Positions 6,748-13,800 of a stretch of DNA of 15,865 nucleotides are shown here, piece by piece. How positions within the stretch are numbered: the stretch's first letter is position 1; every line of letters begins with the position of its first letter. The position numbers and the translations under genes were made by a program. The notes under the pieces were generated by a model. That model was not told the origin of the DNA and made no database searches. It saw only the letters and a program-made list of their open reading frames with translations. Source of the stretch: an uncultured Faecalibacterium sp. Its GTDB lineage: Bacteria; Bacillota; Clostridia; Oscillospirales; Ruminococcaceae. Location: contig CALDNF010000099.1 in NCBI GenBank assembly GCA_937917475.1, positions 1 to 15,865 on the forward strand, in the 5' to 3' direction.

Positions 6748-8268
6748 TCATGTCCCCGGCACCAGCAGCCGGACCGCCTGCGGCAGACGTTCGGTACCTT
6801 CATCCAGTTCATTTGCCGCCAGCATCCGCCCCGGCGACACATGGAACCGCTTTGCGATGCCGAACAGTTCTTCCCCGGCCTGCGCATAACAGATACGGAG
6901 TGAGATCTCCGGGTCCTCAGGGGCCAGCGGTTCTCCCAAAGCGATGTTCCCCACTCCGTCCCAAACCTTCCGGCACAGGATCGCACCCTCGGCACGGACG
7001 GTCAGTGACACATCCAATGCCCCGCCTGCACTGACGCATTGCAGGTTTTCTGCGGTCAGCCAGCACTCGGGCCAGCAGTCTGCCTCCGCATCCGTCAGTT
7101 CCGGAATGGGCAGAGAGAATTCCAGCGGCTTCTCGTAGCTTTCCAGCTCGTTCAGGCTGTTTTCCGCAAAGGCCGTCACTACGGTCCGGGCGGTCAGGGC
7201 CCAGTTTTCTTCTTTCCGGACAAGGCTCAGCGGGCCGAACGACGCAAAACAGGCCAGAATTTTTGCCCCTGCGTCGGGCAGCGGTCCCGAGCCGGTAAGG
7301 GTGACAGTCTCGTTCAGGGCACAGACCAGCGTATCCGCAGCAAGCTCCTGCGGGGTCAGCATCGTCTCATACCGTGTGGAAAACGCATCCGCCACCCATT
7401 GCAGCTGATAGGGCCTCCATCCCCGCAGCCGGAGCAGAAGGGTCGCTGTCAGTCTCCCCGGCTCCCCGCCTTCTCCCTGCTCTGCACTGAAACCTACCGG
7501 CTCCGCAATGCAGAAGCAGCGGCAGTCCTCACTGAGCCCTTCGGCATCTGCGACCTGCTGAAAATTCAGGGTCACGCTCTGGCTCCGAAGGGTCGGGTCT
7601 CCCTCGGCACGCCAGGCACAGAGGGCCCTCAGCTCTCCTTTGACCACGGCTTTGTTGTGCAGAATCTTCAGTTCCCGCACTTCCGCCGAACCGGAGATGT
7701 CCAGAATGGCGGCAGGCGGCTGCGGAAAGCTCAGCTCGCCTTCTGCCGTGAGAAGCTTATCCAGAACAACGGTCCGCCGCATCCCTGCAAGGGCAGAAAG
7801 CTTCTGCTCCACCCCGCAATCGGCCAAGGCCGTGATGACCTCGGTCTTGCACTGGGTGCGCACTGACGCAACCAGTCCATAAGCTCCCCGTACTTCGATG
7901 CGGCGGGGATTGACGGCCCGGCTGTTCAGGTACTCGGTCTGACCCTCCACTGTGGCTGTCCATGCCGTAAAGTCAAATTCCGGCAGTTCCAGCACCCGGG
8001 TAAAGGGCAGTTTCTGTTCTGTCTGGCAGAGCCCGGCGTTCTCCTCCCCCTGATAGTACACAGTGCAGCGCAGGTAGCCTTCCAGTGTGAGCCGCCCGGG
8101 CTGCAATTGTTTTTGCAGCACCACCGGCCTTGCAAAACATTTGACCAGTTTGAACACCGGGGGCAGATAATCCGAGATCAAAATCTCCGTTTCCACCGGC
8201 AGCTCTGCCCGGACCACACAGCCCGCCCCCGCCGCAGGCATGGTGTCCCGAAAAATTTTCAGCTCCAT
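6748..8268 (-). CDS. SPOCS (DUF3794) and LysM domain protein, SipL-like spore coat morphogenetic factor
   Basis: This 506-residue protein has repeated SPOCS/DUF3794-like segments and a C-terminal LysM module. The clearest SPOCS segment is near 30-95 (DYLPPVFKLVKCFARP onward). Further similar segments lie near 170-265 and 310-400. The LysM-like stretch is about 455-506 (AGEELFGIAKRFHVSPGRMLAAN and a terminal LLVPGT). This architecture and length resemble Clostridioides difficile SipL (about 527 residues), which binds SpoIVA during coat assembly in the mother cell. ATG 8304 is possible, but ATG 8268 has a GGAG site 8 bases upstream, and a candidate sigma-E promoter would start RNA near 8303, which rules out the longer form. 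It lies downstream of spoVM and its terminator. A non-spore role for a DUF3794-LysM protein remains possible. Confidence 0.82.
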   Translation of the reverse strand: MELKIFRDTMPAAGAGCVVRAELPVETEILISDYLPPVFKLVKCFARPVVLQKQLQPGRLTLEGYLRCTVYYQGEENAGLCQTEQKLPFTRVLELPEFDFTAWTATVEGQTEYLNSRAVNPRRIEVRGAYGLVASVRTQCKTEVITALADCGVEQKLSALAGMRRTVVLDKLLTAEGELSFPQPPAAILDISGSAEVRELKILHNKAVVKGELRALCAWRAEGDPTLRSQSVTLNFQQVADAEGLSEDCRCFCIAEPVGFSAEQGEGGEPGRLTATLLLRLRGWRPYQLQWVADAFSTRYETMLTPQELAADTLVCALNETVTLTGSGPLPDAGAKILACFASFGPLSLVRKEENWALTARTVVTAFAENSLNELESYEKPLEFSLPIPELTDAEADCWPECWLTAENLQCVSAGGALDVSLTVRAEGAILCRKVWDGVGNIALGEPLAPEDPEISLRICYAQAGEELFGIAKRFHVSPGRMLAANELDEGTERLPQAVRLLVPGT

Positions 8269-8309
8269 CCAACGCACTCCTCTCCTGTCCGCATGGCAGC
8301 ACATACCAG

Positions 8310-8338
8310 AGTGTATGCAGGTGTTTTCCCTGCTATGT
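8310..8338 (-). promoter_or_regulatory. Candidate sigma-E (sporulation, mother-cell) promoter
   Basis: Minus-strand CATACACT (8310-8317) matches the Bacillus sigma-E -10 consensus CATACAHT at every base. ACATAGC (8332-8338) keeps the central ATA of the -35 KMATATT, with a 14-base spacer as expected. RNA would start near 8303, some 35 bases before the SipL-like start. Confidence 0.6.
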
Positions 8339-8342
8339 CACA

Positions 8343-8388
8343 AAAAGGCAGAGACCGCCGCATCAAAGCACAGCAGTCTCTGCCTTTT
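8343..8388. terminator. Strong intrinsic terminator after spoVM
   Basis: AAAAGGCAGAGAC (8343-8355) pairs perfectly with GTCTCTGCCTTTT (8376-8388) around a 20-base loop. On the minus strand the stem is followed by a run of five T. It begins one base after the spoVM stop and separates it from the SipL-like transcription unit. Confidence 0.85.
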
Positions 8389-8389
8389 C

Positions 8390-8464
8390 CTACTTTTTGA
8401 TGCCGAACAGCATCCGCAGGAGCCCCCGCAGACACTTCGGGCTTTTGATCACAACGACCTGCAT
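8390..8464 (-). CDS. spoVM: Stage V sporulation protein M (24 residues)
   Basis: A 24-codon frame from ATG 8462-8464 to TAG 8390-8392 encodes a SpoVM-like amphipathic peptide. Aligned without gaps to B. subtilis SpoVM (26 residues), it keeps Ile6, Lys7, Pro9, Lys10, Leu12, Gly14, Arg17 and Gly21. Pro9 is the residue known to be important for recognising the convex forespore membrane. It begins MQVVVIKSPKCL and ends FGIKK. In B. subtilis SpoVM inserts in the outer forespore membrane and anchors SpoIVA, the base of the spore coat. Position supports the call: B. subtilis has spoVM directly after thiN, as here. AGGAAAGG lies upstream at a rather long 11-base spacing. The gap to thiN is 79 bases, and a strong terminator follows the stop. 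The gene is so short that automatic gene callers may miss it. Confidence 0.92.
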   Translation of the reverse strand: MQVVVIKSPKCLRGLLRMLFGIKK

Positions 8465-8495
8465 CCCGCCACCCGCCTTTCCTGATTGTTACCAC

Positions 8496-8501
8496 AGTAT
8501 A
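8496..8501 (-). promoter_or_regulatory. Candidate -10 element of spoVM
   Basis: Minus-strand TATACT lies 31 bases before the spoVM start. The -35 is poor for sigma-A, and the match to sigma-E CATACAHT is only partial, so read-through from thiN is an alternative way to express spoVM. Confidence 0.3.
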
Positions 8502-8505
8502 GGCG

Positions 8506-8519
8506 TTTTGGGGCCAAAA
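8506..8519. promoter_or_regulatory. Palindrome in the thiN-spoVM gap
   Basis: TTTTGG-GG-CCAAAA is a perfect 6-base inverted repeat with a 2-base centre. It lies just upstream of the candidate spoVM -10, where a bound protein would block or aid the promoter. The loop is too small for an efficient RNA hairpin. Confidence 0.3.
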
Positions 8520-8543
8520 GGTTCCGATTTTTGCACAGTTTGC

Positions 8544-9179
8544 TCAGTCTGCTACGGTCTCCACCACCACCAGCGCACCTTTCCGGGTGGAGATGGTCAT
8601 CTCCGACGAGCCCTCGGCGTACTCATTGCTGACCCCAAGCGGATAGCCCGCCGTCAGAACCGCATCGGTGAGCTCATAGAAAGAGCCCCGCTCGCACACG
8701 CCTTCGGCACGGCCCTCCATGGGAAAGACCGAAATATAGAAATAGCGTTCCTTCGGATAGGTACGCTTCTCGCCGGGGAGAACGTAAGTGACCCGGCTCT
8801 GCTCGTCCAGCAACGTTGCACGGATGCCTTTTTCTTCCAGACCAAGGCCGGTGCAGAGATTGGCAAGCGTATGCTCCATCCTCCGTCCGCCCAATGCTCC
8901 CAGAAGCAGCACCTCCATAAAGCCCTTTTCCACTGCCAGCTTGGCTGCATATTCGGTGTCGGTATCGTCTTTGACATGGGGCAGGACTACGATATCGTCA
9001 TCCTCCTGCGCCGGGCAGGGAGCGGAATCAAAATCGCCTACAACGATATTGGGCTTCCGGCCCAGCTGCACACAATTTTTGTAGCCCGCATCGCAGGCAA
9101 TGATAAAATCATCCGCACGGAGCTGCTCTGCCAGCGCAGAGCTTACCGGACAGGCGGAAACGATCACACAGCGTGCCAT
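8544..9179 (-). CDS. thiN: Thiamine pyrophosphokinase
   Basis: This 211-residue cytoplasmic enzyme transfers pyrophosphate from ATP to thiamine to give thiamine pyrophosphate. The family motifs are all visible: ACDAGY at 28-33, GDFDS at 48-52 (metal-binding Asp residues), DDTDTEYA at 71-78 and GGRRMEH at 97-103. Length matches B. subtilis ThiN (about 214). ATG 9179 follows AAGGAA. It begins 21 bases after the rsgA stop. In B. subtilis, rpe lies between rsgA and thiN; there is no room for it here. No terminator follows in the 79 bases before spoVM. No thiamine riboswitch is evident, consistent with its place inside a housekeeping operon. Confidence 0.93.
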   Translation of the reverse strand: MARCVIVSACPVSSALAEQLRADDFIIACDAGYKNCVQLGRKPNIVVGDFDSAPCPAQEDDDIVVLPHVKDDTDTEYAAKLAVEKGFMEVLLLGALGGRRMEHTLANLCTGLGLEEKGIRATLLDEQSRVTYVLPGEKRTYPKERYFYISVFPMEGRAEGVCERGSFYELTDAVLTAGYPLGVSNEYAEGSSEMTISTRKGALVVVETVAD

Positions 9180-9200
9180 AAAGTCACATTCCTTCGTCTT

Positions 9201-10079
9201 TTAGAATTTCGGACGCTGCCAGTCCTTTACGTCCTTGACCTCGTCGTACATCGCACAGTAACTGTCGTACCGGGTCTGAGAAAGCTTGCCCTCGGCAAGG
9301 GCGGCACGGACGGCGCAGCCCTTCTCCGAGCGATGAGAGCAGCCGGTGAACTGACATTCTCCCAGATAAGGCCCGAACTCCGGAAATGCGTGCTCGAGGT
9401 TTTCTTTGGGGATAAAACCTGCCCGGTTCGCTTCCAGACTTGCAAAACCCGGCGTATCGGCGATGCGTCCGCCAAACGCTTCAAAAATGGTCACTTCCCG
9501 TGTGGTATGGCGGCCCCGGCCCAGCTTCTGGCTGATTTCGCCGGTTTCCCGCTCCACCTCAGGCAGCAGAGCATTTAACAGGGTGGATTTGCCCACGCCG
9601 GAATTGCCACAGAAGGCACAGAGCCGCCCGGCGATCCACTGTTTGACCTCTTCCAGCCCGCTACCGTCGGCATAGTCGATCCGGATAAAAGGCAGGGTGG
9701 ATTTTTCATAGGCCTTGCGCAGGAACTCCGCCTCTGCAAGGTCGCCTTTGGTGCAGACGATGACCGGCTGAACTCCCTTATCCACCGCAATGGCCGAGAG
9801 CTTATCCAGCACAAGGGTGCTGGGGGTGGGCTGGGTGGTGCTTGCCACCAGAAACAGCACATCAAGATTTGCCACCGGAGGCCGCACAAAAACATTTTTG
9901 CGGGGTGCGATCTCTGCAATGACGGCTGCGCCGTTCTCGGTTTCCAGCGTCACCTCATCGCCTGCCACCGGAGTGATCTTCTGCTTTCGGAAGATTCCCC
10001 GGGGCTTGCACTCCACCACACCATCCGACGTTTTGACGTAATAAAAGCCGCCGATGCCTTTTGTGATATAACCTTTCAT
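9201..10079 (-). CDS. rsgA: Ribosome small subunit-dependent GTPase A
   Basis: This 292-residue circularly permuted GTPase acts in late maturation of the 30S ribosomal subunit. An N-terminal OB fold (about 1-65) precedes the G domain, whose motifs run in permuted order: G4 as TKGD at 110-113, G1 GNSGVGKS at 158-165, a GRGRHTT switch at 187-193 and G3 DTPGF at 208-212. The C-terminal zinc knuckle uses Cys242, Cys247, His249 and Cys255. The usual G4 is NKxD; here Thr replaces Asn. The frame extends 11 codons upstream, but ATG 10079 has GGAGG six bases before it and begins the normal MKGYI strand. It follows the kinase stop by 11 bases, the same order as prkC-cpgA in B. subtilis, where CpgA is a reported PrkC substrate. 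Confidence 0.94.
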   Translation of the reverse strand: MKGYITKGIGGFYYVKTSDGVVECKPRGIFRKQKITPVAGDEVTLETENGAAVIAEIAPRKNVFVRPPVANLDVLFLVASTTQPTPSTLVLDKLSAIAVDKGVQPVIVCTKGDLAEAEFLRKAYEKSTLPFIRIDYADGSGLEEVKQWIAGRLCAFCGNSGVGKSTLLNALLPEVERETGEISQKLGRGRHTTREVTIFEAFGGRIADTPGFASLEANRAGFIPKENLEHAFPEFGPYLGECQFTGCSHRSEKGCAVRAALAEGKLSQTRYDSYCAMYDEVKDVKDWQRPKF

Positions 10080-10090
10080 CTGTTCCTCCG

Positions 10091-11953
10091 TTACGACAGC
10101 AGCGAAGCCCACCAGTCGCCCAGAGTACTGCCTGTGCTGGAGCTTGCAGGTTCACTGGAGGAAGCGGACGAAGATGCACCGCCGCCAGTCAGATCCCCCC
10201 ACCAGTCGCCGCCGGTGGTCTCCGAGCTGCTGGGTGCTTCCGGTTCCGGTGCAGGTTCAGGACCTGCACTGACCACCACGCTGACCCGGCTGTTGAGCCG
10301 TGCCGATGCACCTGCGCCCGGGTTCTGGCTGATGATGGTACCTGCAGGCTGGTCGCTGTACTGCTGGGTCTGGCTGCCCAGACCCAACTTGTTCTGGACC
10401 AGCAGACTCCGGGCATTGTCAACACTCATGCCGATAAGAGAAGGCACCTTGGTGGTGGTGCTGACCTGCGGACGGCTGACATAGACCACAACCGTGCTGC
10501 CCGCCGGGACTTGACTGCCTGCTGCCGGGTCAGTGCGGATGATTGAGCCGGAAGCCACCGATTCATCCACGGCCTGCGTAACCAGTACCGACACGCCCAG
10601 ACTCTTGAGCTGCTGCTCTCCGTCTGCCTGAAGATAGTTGGTCAGATCCGGCACCGTGACATACTGGATGCCCAGACTGAGGGTCAGGGTCACGCTCTGC
10701 CCTTCCCGGACGGTGCGGCCCGCCACGGGGGACTGCTTGTAGACATAGCCTGCGGCGTAGTCGTTGCTGTACTCCTGTTCCCAATTGATCGTGATCTGGC
10801 CGGAGGATACCTGAGGCTGTGCATTGACCTCATCCTGCGTCATACCGCTGTAATCGCCCAACACCACATCGGCTTTGTTGTTCATCAGGTTGCTCGAATC
10901 ATTGAGGATGGTCCAGCAGAGGGCTGCACAGGCAATAGCAAATGCCACCGTAATGCCGAACAACACCGGTAGAAAGACCGTACGTTTCTTCTTTCTCTTT
11001 TTGCCGGCAGTCTCCTGCCGTGCGTCTTTTGAGGAATTCATGGAGTGATTCACCGCCTTTTCCGGAACAGGTTCCGTGATATAGTGATAGTTGAAGGTGA
11101 TGGAAGGATTTTCCACAAAGGCATTGAGAGCGTCCAGCATCTCGGCCGCACTGGCGTACCGGTTGACCGGAAGCTTTGCCATAGCCTTTTCGGTGATCTC
11201 TACCAGACCATGGGGCACGCCGGGAGCCAGCTCCTGCAGACTCTCGGGCTGGTCGGAGATCTGCTTGAGAGCCACTTCCACCACATCGTCTGCATCAAAC
11301 GGCAGCTTGCCCGAAAGCATCTCGTACATCATAACGCCCACCGAGTAGATGTCGCTCTTCCGGTCCGTCTCCTCGCCCTTGGCCTGTTCCGGGCTGATAT
11401 AATGGACACTGCCCATAGCCTTGCCGCCGGTGAGCTGGTTTTCGGCCCGGGATACCCGGGCAATGCCAAAGTCCATCATCCGGAGCTGGCCGTTGTCCAG
11501 CAGCATGATGTTCTGGGGCTTGATGTCCCGGTGAACCACGCCATTGCGGTGGGCATGGTCGAGAGCTTTCAGAATCTGGGAGATAAAATGCACCGTCTCC
11601 CGGCTGGTCAGCTTGCCGCCCCGCTCGTTGAGGTACTCACGCAGGGTCATGCCGTCCACATATTCCATGACGATATACTGTAAATTCTCGCTGACGGACA
11701 CATCATAGACTTTGACGATGTTGGGGTGGTTGAGCAGTGAGATTGCTTTGGATTCGTTTTTGAACCGCCGGACAAGGTCGGGGTCGTGCATAAGCTCCTG
11801 CCGCAGCACCTTGACCGCTACCACCATCCCCTGCGGCACCGGTCCGCCCGGTCCCGCCACAACTGCCTTGTAGACGTTGGCCATACCGCCGGTGCCGATG
11901 AGGCTCTGGACTGTATACAGACCGTCCAGCGTCTTACCGATCAGATTATCCAT
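10091..11953 (-). CDS. prkC: PASTA-domain serine/threonine protein kinase (PrkC/Stk1 type)
   Basis: This 620-residue membrane kinase senses peptidoglycan fragments or lipid II and phosphorylates cytoplasmic proteins. The kinase domain (about 12-280) has a Gly-rich loop GTGGMA at 20-25, Lys48 in VAVKVL, HRDIKPQN at 141-148 and DFG at 161-163. A basic stretch (KKRKKKR, 318-324) precedes one membrane segment at about 325-350. Three extracellular PASTA domains follow at about 362-428, 431-495 and 500-563, then a Pro/Glu and Ser-rich tail (564-620) with GDWW twice, at 582 and 612. ATG 11953 has GGAGG upstream and overlaps the phosphatase gene by 8 bases, so kinase and phosphatase are translationally coupled. 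All catalytic residues are present. The tail is unusual and I assign it no function. Confidence 0.95.
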   Translation of the reverse strand: MDNLIGKTLDGLYTVQSLIGTGGMANVYKAVVAGPGGPVPQGMVVAVKVLRQELMHDPDLVRRFKNESKAISLLNHPNIVKVYDVSVSENLQYIVMEYVDGMTLREYLNERGGKLTSRETVHFISQILKALDHAHRNGVVHRDIKPQNIMLLDNGQLRMMDFGIARVSRAENQLTGGKAMGSVHYISPEQAKGEETDRKSDIYSVGVMMYEMLSGKLPFDADDVVEVALKQISDQPESLQELAPGVPHGLVEITEKAMAKLPVNRYASAAEMLDALNAFVENPSITFNYHYITEPVPEKAVNHSMNSSKDARQETAGKKRKKKRTVFLPVLFGITVAFAIACAALCWTILNDSSNLMNNKADVVLGDYSGMTQDEVNAQPQVSSGQITINWEQEYSNDYAAGYVYKQSPVAGRTVREGQSVTLTLSLGIQYVTVPDLTNYLQADGEQQLKSLGVSVLVTQAVDESVASGSIIRTDPAAGSQVPAGSTVVVYVSRPQVSTTTKVPSLIGMSVDNARSLLVQNKLGLGSQTQQYSDQPAGTIISQNPGAGASARLNSRVSVVVSAGPEPAPEPEAPSSSETTGGDWWGDLTGGGASSSASSSEPASSSTGSTLGDWWASLLS

Positions 11954-12695
11954 GGCGTACCTCCATGGGCTCTGCGCCCAGCAGCAGGGCCGTGATGTTG
12001 TCCGGCCCGCCGTTTTCGTTGGCGGTATCCACCAGCCGGTCGGGCAGGTCGTAGAAACTGCCCTTGCTCAGCAGCTCTTCCATCTGTGCCTTGGGCACGG
12101 CATTGGTCAGGCCGTCAGAGCAGAGAAGGATGATGTCCCCGGCCTGAATAGATGCCGATGTGAACTCCGGTTCCAGCCGGAAATCCACACCCAACGCCCT
12201 TGTGATGATGTTTTTCTGGGGATGGTGCTCCGCTTCTTCCGGCGTGATGGTGCCGCAGTCTACAAGCTCCTGCACATAGGAGTGATCATGGGTCAGCTGG
12301 GTCAGGGTGCCGTCCCGGAAGAGATACGCCCGGGAGTCTCCCGCATGGCAGAGGAATACCTGCCCGGCCCGCACCAATGCACAGACCGCCGTCGTTCCCA
12401 TCCCTGCAAGAGATTCTTCCCGCATGGCTTTCTGGAATACAAAGCGGTTCGCACTGATGAGGCTCTTCTTCAAAAAGAGCTCCTCGCCGCCGGGCATACA
12501 CTGAGGATACTGCTCCTGAAAGCAGTGTTCAATGACATCGCAGGCACTGTGGGAAGCTTCCCTGCCCCCTCGTGCTCCTCCCATGCCGTCACACACCAGA
12601 GCCCATGCCGCACCGCCGGGCAGTTCCCCCGCCCGGTAGTCGTCCTGATTTTCCTGACGGATGCGGCCCACATCCGTTTTTCCTGCAAGTTTCAT
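11946..12695 (-). CDS. prpC: PP2C-family serine/threonine protein phosphatase (Stp/PrpC)
   Basis: This 249-residue, metal-dependent phosphatase reverses phosphorylation by the adjoining PASTA kinase. The PP2C motifs are in order: DVGRIRQENQDD at 8-19, CDGMGG at 35-40, GMGTTA, HAGDSRAY, CSDGLTN and GGPDNIT near the C-terminus. Together they supply the metal-binding Asp residues of the family. Length matches B. subtilis PrpC (about 254). There is no signal peptide or membrane segment, so it is cytoplasmic. ATG 12695 follows AAGGAG at normal spacing. The gene begins 28 bases after rlmN and its end overlaps the kinase start by 8 bases, a typical arrangement for this antagonistic pair. Confidence 0.95.
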   Translation of the reverse strand: MKLAGKTDVGRIRQENQDDYRAGELPGGAAWALVCDGMGGARGGREASHSACDVIEHCFQEQYPQCMPGGEELFLKKSLISANRFVFQKAMREESLAGMGTTAVCALVRAGQVFLCHAGDSRAYLFRDGTLTQLTHDHSYVQELVDCGTITPEEAEHHPQKNIITRALGVDFRLEPEFTSASIQAGDIILLCSDGLTNAVPKAQMEELLSKGSFYDLPDRLVDTANENGGPDNITALLLGAEPMEVRHG

Positions 12696-12723
12696 AGGCG
12701 TCTCCTTTCTGGATGGATTTTCC

Positions 12724-13764
12724 TCAGGCCTTGCCGTTCATCTCGTCCCGACGCAGCTGCCCGCAGGCCGCACTGATCTCACTGCCCAGACGGCGGCGGA
12801 CTGTGGCGTTGACCCCAAGGCTTTCCAGCTTCTGCTGAAAGCGGCGGACATTGGCCGCATCGGTAGCCGAGTAGGGGCTGCCGTCCACCGGGTTGATGGG
12901 GATCAGGTTAACGTGTGCCCCCATGCCCCGGATGAGGTTTGCCAGCTGCTTTGCACAGGCATCCGAATCGTTGACGCCCCGGACCATCGAGTATTCAAAG
13001 CTCACCCGGCGGCCGGTGGTGTCCTGATACCGGCGGACAGCCTGCATCAGCTGCTCCACCGGATAGGCATCGTTCACCGGCATCATGCTGCTGCGGATCT
13101 CATTGTTGGGGGCGTGCAGCGAGACCGAAAGGGTCAGCTGCAGCTTTTTCTCCGCCAGCTGGTCGATCTTGGGCACAAGGCCGCAGGTGGAAAGGCTGAT
13201 GTTCCGCATCCCGATGTTGACGCCCTCCGGCGAAGAGATGATGGAAAGAAACTTCATCACTTCGTCAAAATTATCCAGTGGCTCGCCAATGCCCATCAGG
13301 ACGATATGGGAGATGCGCTCTCCGATGTCCTTTTGAGCGGTGTAGATCTCAGAGCAGATCTCGCCTGCCTCCAAGTTGCGCACCCGGCCGGCCTGTGTAG
13401 AGGCGCAGAAGCGGCAGCCCATCCGGCAGCCCACCTGCGTAGAGACACAGACGGTGTTGCCGTAGTGATACCGCATGACAACGGTCTCAATGCAGTTGCC
13501 GTCTGCCATCCGGAGCAGATATTTTACTGTGCCGTCCTTTGCTTCCTGCCGCCGCTCGATCTGAGGGACCGCAATGTAAAAGCTCTCTTCCAGCTTTGCC
13601 AGCAGGGTCTTGGGCTGATCGGTCATTTCCGAAAAGTCGGTGACCAGCTTCTGATGGACCCAGTGGAAGATCTGCTTTGCCCGGAAGCCCGGCTGACCCA
13701 GAGCTTTGAGCTCTGCGGCCAGTTCCTCCAATGTCAGGGAGGAAATACAGCGTTTTTGTTCCAT
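12724..13764 (-). CDS. rlmN: Dual-specificity rRNA/tRNA adenine-C2 methyltransferase RlmN
   Basis: This 346-residue radical SAM enzyme methylates C2 of A2503 in 23S rRNA, and in some species A37 of tRNAs. The [4Fe-4S] cluster motif is Cys113, Cys117 and Cys120 in GCRMGCRFC. The second catalytic cysteine, which carries the transferred methyl, is Cys334 in GSEISAACGQLR near the C-terminus. The SAM-contact motif is GIGEPL at 158-163, a mild variant of the usual GMGEP. An N-terminal helical domain (GFRAKQIFHWVH, 26-37) is as expected. ATG 13764 follows AGGAG. The gene begins 36 bases after rsmB, as in B. subtilis, and is followed by the phosphatase gene. Confidence 0.95.
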   Translation of the reverse strand: MEQKRCISSLTLEELAAELKALGQPGFRAKQIFHWVHQKLVTDFSEMTDQPKTLLAKLEESFYIAVPQIERRQEAKDGTVKYLLRMADGNCIETVVMRYHYGNTVCVSTQVGCRMGCRFCASTQAGRVRNLEAGEICSEIYTAQKDIGERISHIVLMGIGEPLDNFDEVMKFLSIISSPEGVNIGMRNISLSTCGLVPKIDQLAEKKLQLTLSVSLHAPNNEIRSSMMPVNDAYPVEQLMQAVRRYQDTTGRRVSFEYSMVRGVNDSDACAKQLANLIRGMGAHVNLIPINPVDGSPYSATDAANVRRFQQKLESLGVNATVRRRLGSEISAACGQLRRDEMNGKA

Positions 13765-13800
13765 GGTGTTTCTCCTGATCGTATTTGTAAAACCGGCGGC

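Noticed and set aside
8259..8495. A 78-codon minus-strand frame covering the spoVM region
   Set aside because: It is out of frame with spoVM, spans the terminator and has no recognisable sequence. The 24-codon SpoVM frame explains the region better.
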